A DNA stretch of 64,000 nt. Origin: Roseomonas sp. E05 (GTDB taxonomy: Bacteria > Pseudomonadota > Alphaproteobacteria > Acetobacterales > Acetobacteraceae). The notes below the pieces were generated by a model, which saw nothing but the letters and a program-made list of their open reading frames with translations, had not been told where the DNA came from and searched no databases. The stretch covers positions 1 to 64,000 of the forward strand of contig NZ_JASIRT010000022.1 of the NCBI RefSeq assembly GCF_030063475.1. Reading direction: 5' to 3'. Below are positions 58,568 to 64,000 of the stretch, piece by piece (the stretch's first letter is position 1; each line of letters begins with the position of its first letter). Position numbers and translations under genes: made by a program.

Positions 58568-60411
58568 GGCGTAATGTCCTCCAGGATCTCGTGGAACAAC
58601 CGTGCCGGCAAAGTGCCGCCACTCACTTCTTCCATCGGGCTGGCGTCGTCATTGCCCAGCCAGATGCCGATGACCAGGGGCTCGGCGAGGCCGATGAACC
58701 AGGCATCGCGCGAATCCTGCGTGGTGCCGGTCTTGCCGCCGACGGCGCGGCCCGGCACGGCGGCGGCGCGCCCGGTGCCGCCCTGCACCACCGCCGTCAG
58801 CATCCGGCGCATGGCCGCGGCCTCCCCCGCGGGGATGACCCGCTGCGGCGCCGTGCGCGGCACGGCCAGCAGGCGCTCGACGGATTCGGCGCGCTCCACG
58901 CCATAGGGCGTGACGCGGAAGCCGCCATTGGCGAAGGGCGCATAGCCCGCGGTGAGGTCCAGCAGCGTCACCTCCGCCGTGCCGAGCGCCAGGGAGGCAT
59001 CCTTGGGAAAGCGACCCGGCAGGCCGAGGCGCCGCGCCACCTGCGCCACCGCCTCCGGCCCGCCGGCCTGCAACAGCAGGCGCACGGCGGCGGTGTTGAT
59101 GCTGTGCGCCAGGGCCTCCTGCAGCGTGATGGCGCCGCGTGAGCGCCAGCGGCCATTGCCGGGCGACCAGCGCCCGAGCGTCAGCGGCGCGTCGGAGACG
59201 GTGTCTTCCGGGCTCGCGCCCTTCTCCAGCGCGGCCAGCCAGACGAAGGGCTTGAAGGCCGAGCCCGGCTGCCGCCACGCCATGGTGGCGCGGTTGAAGG
59301 GGCTCTGCCGGTAGGAGCGGCCACCGGCCATGGCGCGCACCGCCCCGTCACGCGCGTCCAGCACCACCACCGCGCCCTGGCCCACATGCGCCGCCCGGCC
59401 GGGACCGGAGAGCATCGCCTCCAGGTGGCGCTCCACCACGGCCTGCGCCTTGCGGTCGAGTGTGGTGCGCAGCGTCAGGTCGGTCGCGGTGGGGTAGTCC
59501 TCGGCCAGGTCGCCCTGCACCCATTCGGCGAACCAGCCGGCATCGCCGGTGGGGCGCGGGGGCAGCGCCATGCGCTCCGCCTCCAGCGTGGCGCGCTGCG
59601 GCGTGATCAGCCCGACATCCACCATCGCCCCCAGCACATCGGTGGCCCGCCGCATCGCCGCCTCGGGCGCGGTGCGGGGATTGAGGCGGGAGGGCGCCTT
59701 GGGCAGCCCGGCGAGGATCGCCGCCTGCCAGAGCGTGACGCGCTTCGCCGGCACGCCGAAATAGAGCCGCGCCGCCGCATCCACGCCATAAGCGCCGCTG
59801 CCGAGATAGACGCGGTTGAGATAGATCTCGAGCAGCTGGTCCTTGCTGAAGCGGTGCTCCAGCCAAAGCGCCAGCATCGCCTCCTGCACCTTGCGGCGCA
59901 GGCTGCGCTCGGGCGTAAGGAACAGGTTCTTGGCAAGCTGCTGCGTCAGCGTCGAGCCGCCCTGCACCACCCCGCCGGCCCGCAGGTTGCTCATCGCCGC
60001 GCGCAGCAGGCCGATCGGGTCCACGCCGAAATGCGCGCGGAAGCGCCGGTCCTCCACCGCGATCAGCGCGCCGGGCAGGTAGGCCGGCAGTTCGGAAAGG
60101 CGCACCCGCTCGCCATACAGGTCGCCGCTGGTGGCGAGCAGATGGCCGTCCGAGGTCTCCAGCGTCACCGAGGGCCGGCGCGTCGCGACCAGCGCATCGC
60201 TGGGGCGCGGCAGGTCCCAGGTGAACCAGAGCAGCAGCACGGCGAGCGCGACGCCGCCCCAGATGCCGAGCAGCAGCGCCCAGCGCAGCAGCAGGCCGAA
60301 CAGCCCGCGCCGGCGCATTGGCCGGGCAACGGCCGGCCGGGCCGGGCCGGCGCGACTGGAGGTGAGCGGCGCAGCGCGGCCTGCGCGCACCGGGGAACGA
60401 GGCATGCGCAT
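58564..60411 (-). CDS. Class A penicillin-binding protein 1A
   Basis: 615 residues. A basic cytoplasmic N-terminus and one membrane helix (LLLRWALLLGIWGGVALAVL) precede the glycosyltransferase domain (VEDRRFRAHFGVDPIGLLRA with the catalytic glutamate, GGSTLTQQLAKNLFL, RKVQEAMLALWLEHRFSKDQ then LLEIYLNRVYLG). The transpeptidase domain has QPGSAFKPFVW (SxxK), SIN within LAHSINTAAVRLL, and GGKTGTTQDSRDAWF (KTGT). It polymerises and cross-links peptidoglycan. Start ATG 60411; the ribosome site is weak. It is 91 bp from a palindromic repeat that separates it from rmlD. Confidence 0.94.
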   Translation of the reverse strand: MRMPRSPVRAGRAAPLTSSRAGPARPAVARPMRRRGLFGLLLRWALLLGIWGGVALAVLLLWFTWDLPRPSDALVATRRPSVTLETSDGHLLATSGDLYGERVRLSELPAYLPGALIAVEDRRFRAHFGVDPIGLLRAAMSNLRAGGVVQGGSTLTQQLAKNLFLTPERSLRRKVQEAMLALWLEHRFSKDQLLEIYLNRVYLGSGAYGVDAAARLYFGVPAKRVTLWQAAILAGLPKAPSRLNPRTAPEAAMRRATDVLGAMVDVGLITPQRATLEAERMALPPRPTGDAGWFAEWVQGDLAEDYPTATDLTLRTTLDRKAQAVVERHLEAMLSGPGRAAHVGQGAVVVLDARDGAVRAMAGGRSYRQSPFNRATMAWRQPGSAFKPFVWLAALEKGASPEDTVSDAPLTLGRWSPGNGRWRSRGAITLQEALAHSINTAAVRLLLQAGGPEAVAQVARRLGLPGRFPKDASLALGTAEVTLLDLTAGYAPFANGGFRVTPYGVERAESVERLLAVPRTAPQRVIPAGEAAAMRRMLTAVVQGGTGRAAAVPGRAVGGKTGTTQDSRDAWFIGLAEPLVIGIWLGNDDASPMEEVSGGTLPARLFHEILEDITP

Positions 60412-60502
60412 GGCTTTACCACGAGGAGCGCGTGCGGCGGCAAACGATCCGCAACCATCACGACAAGATGGCGGCATGATGCACGCCCGGGACAAGCAGG
60501 CT

Positions 60503-60618
60503 GGGGGAATGAATTCCCCCAGGCCCCCATCTTTTTTCTTCGGGTTTCCCGCGCTTGCGGAGAGCACAACCCTCAACTGATAAAAAGAAGATGGGGGCTC
60601 GGGGGAATTCCTTCCCCC
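60503..60618. repeat. GGGGGAATTC palindromic element, copy E (best preserved)
   Basis: 116 bp. Left arm GGGGGAATGAATTCCCCC (60503-60520), then AGGCCCCCATCTTTTTTCTT; core with CCGCGCTTGCGGAG; then AAAAAGAAGATGGGGGCTC and right arm GGGGGAATTCCTTCCCCC (60601-60618). The two 37-base ends are inverted copies with a handful of differences, so it could fold into one long hairpin. It starts 91 bp upstream of PBP1A and ends eight bases before the rmlD stop. Confidence 0.8.
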
Positions 60619-60626
60619 GAACTTTT

Positions 60627-61511
60627 TCACCGGCCGATCAGCGAATCCAGGCAGCGCGCCAGGGACTCCCGCCAGTCGGCGGGCGTGATGCCATGCACGG
60701 CACCGATGCGGCTGCAATCCAGCCGCCCATCGGCCGGGCGCTGCGCGCGCGTCGGGTACTCGCTGGTGGCGATGGCCTTGAGCTGCGGCACCGGCCGGCC
60801 GCGCGCCCCGGCCTGGCGGAAGATCTCCGCCGCGAAGCCGTGCCAGGTGGTCCAGGGCTGGCCGGTGAGATGGAACACTCCGAAGGCCTCGCTGCCGGCC
60901 TGCTCCGCCTGGAGGCGCGGCAGCATCCGGGCGATGGCATCGGCGAGGTCAGCGGCGAAGCTGGGCGCGCCGTGCTGGTCGGCCACCACCGAGAGACTCT
61001 CGCGCTCCGCGCCGAGGCGCAGCATCGTCTTCAGGAAGTTGTTGCCATGCGGGCTGCAGACCCAGGCCGTGCGCAACACCACGGAGCGCGGATGGGCCGC
61101 CATCACCGCCCGCTCCCCCGCCAGCTTCGAGGCGCCATAGACGCCGGGCGGCGAAGGCGCGTCGGCCTCGACATAGGGGCTGCCCTTGCAGCCGTCGAAG
61201 ACATAGTCGGTCGAGACATGCACGAACGGAATGCCGCGCGCCGCCGCCGCCGCGGCGAGCAGCCCAGCGCCGGTGGCGTTGATGGCATGGGCCAGTTCCG
61301 GCTGGTCCTCCGCGCGGTCCACCGCCGTATAGGCGGCGGCGTTGACGATGGCTTCCGGCGCCGCGTCCCGCACGGTCCGCGCGATGCTCTCGGGATCGGT
61401 CAGGTCGAGCTCCGGCGCCTCCAGCGCCGTCACGGCATGGCCGTCCTGCGGCAGCCGGTCAGCCAGTTCGAGGGCGAGCTGGCCGGTGCGGCCGGCAACC
61501 AGGATGCGCAT
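60627..61511 (-). CDS. rmlD: dTDP-4-dehydrorhamnose reductase
   Basis: 294 residues. NADPH-binding MRILVAGRTGQLALELADRL, VNAAAYTAVDRAEDQPELAH, catalytic VSTDYVFDGCKGSPYVEADA, and YGASKLAGERAV. The last step of dTDP-L-rhamnose synthesis, feeding lipopolysaccharide or exopolysaccharide. Fourth gene in rmlC-rmlB-rmlA-rmlD order, 14 bases after rmlA. Confidence 0.95.
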   Translation of the reverse strand: MRILVAGRTGQLALELADRLPQDGHAVTALEAPELDLTDPESIARTVRDAAPEAIVNAAAYTAVDRAEDQPELAHAINATGAGLLAAAAAARGIPFVHVSTDYVFDGCKGSPYVEADAPSPPGVYGASKLAGERAVMAAHPRSVVLRTAWVCSPHGNNFLKTMLRLGAERESLSVVADQHGAPSFAADLADAIARMLPRLQAEQAGSEAFGVFHLTGQPWTTWHGFAAEIFRQAGARGRPVPQLKAIATSEYPTRAQRPADGRLDCSRIGAVHGITPADWRESLARCLDSLIGR

Positions 61512-61525
61512 GGCGCTGTCTCCTC

Positions 61526-62398
61526 TCAGACTGCCCCGTCCGCCAGGCGCAGCAGGTGCTGGCCATAGCCGGTCTTGGCAAAAAGCCTGCCGCGCACGCG
61601 CAGCTGCTCGGCATCGATGAAGCCGTTGAGGAAGGCGACCTCCTCAAGGCAGGCGATCGGCAGGCCCTGGCGCTGCTGCAGGGTGCGCACGAACTCGCCG
61701 GCGTCGAGCAGCGAATCATGCGTGCCGGTATCGAGCCAGGCATAGCCGCGGCCCATCTGCTCGACATGCAGCGTGCCGGCCTCGAGATAGTGCCGGTTGA
61801 CGTCGGTGATCTCCAGCTCGCCGCGTGCGGAAGGCTTCACCGCGGCGGCGACGTCGAGCACCGTGTTGTCGTAGAAGTAGAGCCCCGTCACCGCCCAGTG
61901 AGAGCGCGGCTGCGGCGGCTTCTCGACGATCGAGAGCGCGCGCCCCTTCGCATCGAACTCCACCACGCCATAGCGCTCGGGGTCCTCGACATAGTAGGCG
62001 AAGATCGTCGCGCCCTTCTCGCGCGCCGCCGCCTGCCGCAGCATCTCGGAGAGACGCGCGCCGTAGAAGATGTTGTCGCCCAGCACCAGCGCCACGCGGT
62101 CATCGCCGACGAAGTCGCGCCCGATGATGAAGGCCTGCGCCAGCCCCTCCGGCTTCGGCTGCACCGCATAGGTGAAGGAGATGCCGTACTGGCTGCCGTC
62201 GCCGAGCAGGCGCTTGTACAGATCGAGGAACTCGGGCGAGGAGATCACCAGGATCTCGCGGATGCCGGCCAGCATCAGCACCGAGATCGGGTAGTAGATC
62301 ATCGGCTTGTCATAGACCGGCAGCAGTTGCTTGTTGACCGCCAGCGTGGCCGGGTGAAGCCTTGTGCCGGAGCCGCCGGCGAGCACGATGCCCTTCAT
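61526..62398 (-). CDS. rmlA: Glucose-1-phosphate thymidylyltransferase
   Basis: 290 residues. [20 protein letters not shown] then [20 protein letters not shown] is the diagnostic start; [20 protein letters not shown] and [20 protein letters not shown] follow, with [15 protein letters not shown] later. It makes dTDP-glucose, first step of the rhamnose route. ATG 62398 is the family start; the frame remains open upstream but that is rmlB antisense. 10 bases separate it from rmlB. Confidence 0.96.
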   Translation of the reverse strand: MKGIVLAGGSGTRLHPATLAVNKQLLPVYDKPMIYYPISVLMLAGIREILVISSPEFLDLYKRLLGDGSQYGISFTYAVQPKPEGLAQAFIIGRDFVGDDRVALVLGDNIFYGARLSEMLRQAAAREKGATIFAYYVEDPERYGVVEFDAKGRALSIVEKPPQPRSHWAVTGLYFYDNTVLDVAAAVKPSARGELEITDVNRHYLEAGTLHVEQMGRGYAWLDTGTHDSLLDAGEFVRTLQQRQGLPIACLEEVAFLNGFIDAEQLRVRGRLFAKTGYGQHLLRLADGAV

Positions 62399-62408
62399 TG
62401 CCGCCCCC

Positions 62409-63479
62409 TCAGCCCGCCAGCCCGAGGCGTTCGCCGCCATAGCTGCGCTCCAGCAGCGGGCGCCACCAGCCCTCGTTGTCGAGATACCAGCGGATGGTCT
62501 TCTCCAACCCGCTCTCGAAGGTCTCCTGCGGCTGCCAGCCCAGCGTCTCACGCAGCTTGCTGGCGTCGATCGCGTAGCGCAGGTCATGCCCCGGGCGGTC
62601 GGTGACGAAGCTGATCTGCTCCGCGTAGGACTTGCCGTCGCTGCGCGGGCGCAGCCGGTCGAGCACAGCGCAGATCTGCCGGACCACCGCGATGTTCTGC
62701 CGCTCGGCATTGCCGCCGACATTGTAGGTCTCGCCTGGCGTGCCGCGCTCGAACACCGTCTGCAGCGCGCGCGCGTGGTCCTCGACGAAGAGCCAGTCGC
62801 GCACGTTCTCGCCGCGGCCGTAGACCGGCAGCTTCTCGCCCTGCAGCGCCTTGATGGTGACGAGCGGGATCAGCTTCTCCGGGAAGTGGTAGGGGCCGTA
62901 GTTGTTCGAGCAGTTGGTGATCAGCGTGGGCAGGCCATAGGTGTGGTGCCAGGCGCTGACCAGATGGTCGGAGGCCGCCTTGCTGGCCGAATAGGGCGAG
63001 CGCGGATCGTAGGGCGTGGTCTCGGTGAACAGCCCCTCGGCGCCGAGCGAGCCATAGACCTCGTCGGTCGAGACGTGGTGGAAGCGGAAGCCCGCCTTGC
63101 GCGGCTCCGGCAGGCCGCGCCAGTGGCCGAGCGCCGCCTGCAGCAGCGTGAAGGTGCCGACGACATTGGTCTGGATGAAGGCCCCCGGCCCGTCGATCGA
63201 GCGGTCCACATGGCTCTCGGCGGCGAGATGCACCACCACATCCGGGTCGAATTCGGGGAACAGCCGGGCCAGCAGGGCGGCATCGGCGATGTCGCCCTGC
63301 ACGAAGCGGTAGTTCGGCGCATCCGCGACGGTGGTGAGCGAGGTCAGCGTCCCCGCATAGGTCAGCTTGTCCAGGTTCAGCACCGTGTGGCGCCCCTCGG
63401 CCACCAGGCGACGGACCAGGGCAGAGCCGATGAAGCCGGCGCCGCCGGTGACCAGAACGTTCAGTGAGCGGGGTTGCAA
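62409..63479 (-). CDS. rmlB: dTDP-glucose 4,6-dehydratase
   Basis: About 356 residues. [20 protein letters not shown] for [47 protein letters not shown] with the Tyr-x3-Lys pair, [20 protein letters not shown], and [15 protein letters not shown]. No ATG lies at the right place; a TTG at 63479 with AAGGATGG about nine bases upstream is chosen. Second step of the rhamnose pathway. Confidence 0.94.
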   Translation of the reverse strand: MQPRSLNVLVTGGAGFIGSALVRRLVAEGRHTVLNLDKLTYAGTLTSLTTVADAPNYRFVQGDIADAALLARLFPEFDPDVVVHLAAESHVDRSIDGPGAFIQTNVVGTFTLLQAALGHWRGLPEPRKAGFRFHHVSTDEVYGSLGAEGLFTETTPYDPRSPYSASKAASDHLVSAWHHTYGLPTLITNCSNNYGPYHFPEKLIPLVTIKALQGEKLPVYGRGENVRDWLFVEDHARALQTVFERGTPGETYNVGGNAERQNIAVVRQICAVLDRLRPRSDGKSYAEQISFVTDRPGHDLRYAIDASKLRETLGWQPQETFESGLEKTIRWYLDNEGWWRPLLERSYGGERLGLAG

Positions 63480-63525
63480 GGACAGGCCATCCTTCTGCGG
63501 GCAGGCGGGACGATACGGAATTCTA

Positions 63526-64000
63526 TCAGGGAACCAGCGCCTCGCCGAGCGGCTGGAGCGGCCGGCCGTCATACCCAAAGGGGCTATCGAACCCGGCCAG
63601 TGCGGGCTGCGTCCGGTCCTTGCCGGAGAGGATCGGGCCCTCGGCCGGCAGAGGCCAGCCCACCCCGATGTCGGGGTCGTCCCAGCGGATGCCGGCATCG
63701 CATTCGGGCGCATAGACGGCCGAGGTCTTGTAGGCGACCTCGGTCCCCGGCTCGAGCGTCACGAAACCGTGTGCGAAGCCTGCCGGCACGAAGAGCTGCT
63801 CGCCGCCTTCGGCTGTCAGCGTGGCGCCGACCCACTTCCCGTAGGTCGGCGAGCCCTTCCGCAGGTCCACGGCGACATCGAAGATCCTCCCGCGCAGGCA
63901 GCGCACCAGCTTGTCCTGCGCATGCGGCGGGCGCTGGAAATGCAGGCCGCGCAAGGTCCCCGGAGTGGCCGACATCGAATGATTGTCCTGCACGAACTCG
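63526..64000 (-). CDS. rmlC: dTDP-4-dehydrorhamnose 3,5-epimerase (N-terminus outside the window)
   Basis: The last 157 or so residues are visible. [20 protein letters not shown] with the catalytic histidine and base region, [20 protein letters not shown] then [30 protein letters not shown] and [20 protein letters not shown] are all RmlC hallmarks. Reading continues without a stop to the window edge ([10 protein letters not shown]), so the first about 30 residues are missing. It is the leftmost-transcribed visible gene of the rml operon. Confidence 0.93.
   Translation of the reverse strand, partial: EFVQDNHSMSATPGTLRGLHFQRPPHAQDKLVRCLRGRIFDVAVDLRKGSPTYGKWVGATLTAEGGEQLFVPAGFAHGFVTLEPGTEVAYKTSAVYAPECDAGIRWDDPDIGVGWPLPAEGPILSGKDRTQPALAGFDSPFGYDGRPLQPLGEALVP

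Noticed and set aside
1-64000. CRISPR arrays, tRNA/rRNA genes, prophage, insertion sequences
   Set aside because: No regularly spaced repeats with unique spacers, no tRNA-like cloverleaf or CCA-end pattern, no transposase or phage protein was recognised. The repeats seen are short palindromic intergenic elements.

Overview
The window is very GC-rich (about 70 percent or more by eye), has short intergenic gaps, many GTG/TTG starts and ATGA or GTGA overlaps, and a gene content typical of Alphaproteobacteria. The tripartite-tricarboxylate (Bug) receptor, the metX / chorismate mutase / hisC / tyrA block, the twin-membrane small protein, YjbF, TsaE-AmgK-MurU and the MTGIGHNGGPPL small protein together suggest a Rhodospirillales/Acetobacteraceae (Roseomonas-like) chromosome. 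This placement is inferred from gene families; no rRNA or other marker gene is present. No tRNA, rRNA, CRISPR array, phage or insertion-sequence transposase was found.

Layout. 1-3.3 kb: end fragment of a gene, then a GntR regulator with an isocitrate/isopropylmalate-type dehydrogenase, divergent from a Bug receptor (organic-acid uptake and oxidation). 3.4-7.2 kb: the most unusual part, with a DUF6065-like gene preceded by a 70-residue peptide gene carrying a perfectly duplicated 12-residue motif, a small unknown gene and a SARP/BTAD-TPR regulator behind perfect 18-bp tandem repeats. 7.5-15.2 kb: coiled-coil lipoprotein, TrkH/TrkA potassium uptake, MFS exporter with divergent LysR, cysteine synthase and a Crp-type regulator. 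15.2-19.4 kb: KaiC-like ATPase with a CheY-like receiver, ChaB, a stand-alone helix-hairpin-helix (PolX-type) protein and a stress protein. 19.5-24 kb: NAD-dependent formate dehydrogenase with a fused FdsG-FdsB subunit. 24-28 kb: metX divergent from an aromatic amino acid operon (degenerate P-protein, hisC, tyrA). 28-36 kb: LysR/TauE pair, ACT protein, MscS-type channel, etfB-etfA and a 3-hydroxyacyl-CoA dehydrogenase. 36-41 kb: frameshifted DUF3429 gene, zinc alcohol dehydrogenase with a small membrane protein, RadC, a PPOX stress protein and a CBS-BON protein behind a perfect FNR/FixK-type box. 41-53 kb: YjbF, WecA-like transferase, FkbM/VOC/GST operon, ferredoxin-NADP reductase, Tat-exported SDR, TsaE-AmgK-MurU, DUF1080, GNAT, HAD. 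53-60 kb: BrkB, small proteins, DUF1275, MFS, trypsin-like protease, and PBP1A coupled to a kinase-like DHp protein. 60.6-64 kb: dTDP-rhamnose genes rmlC-B-A-D, with rmlC running off the end.

Cross-cutting features. Three families of intergenic repeats recur. (1) A roughly 116-bp element with inverted termini built on GGGGGAATTCMTTCCCCC (five copies, always against a gene 3' end). (2) A 53-bp identical repeat containing a GTTCCGATGATGCCATCGGAAC hairpin (two copies). (3) A two-hairpin terminator-like module (about six copies). Promoter-like sites with regulatory meaning include one perfect EcfG-type site, one near match, and one perfect FNR/FixK box. All functional calls come from recognising sequence motifs by eye; no database search was run.
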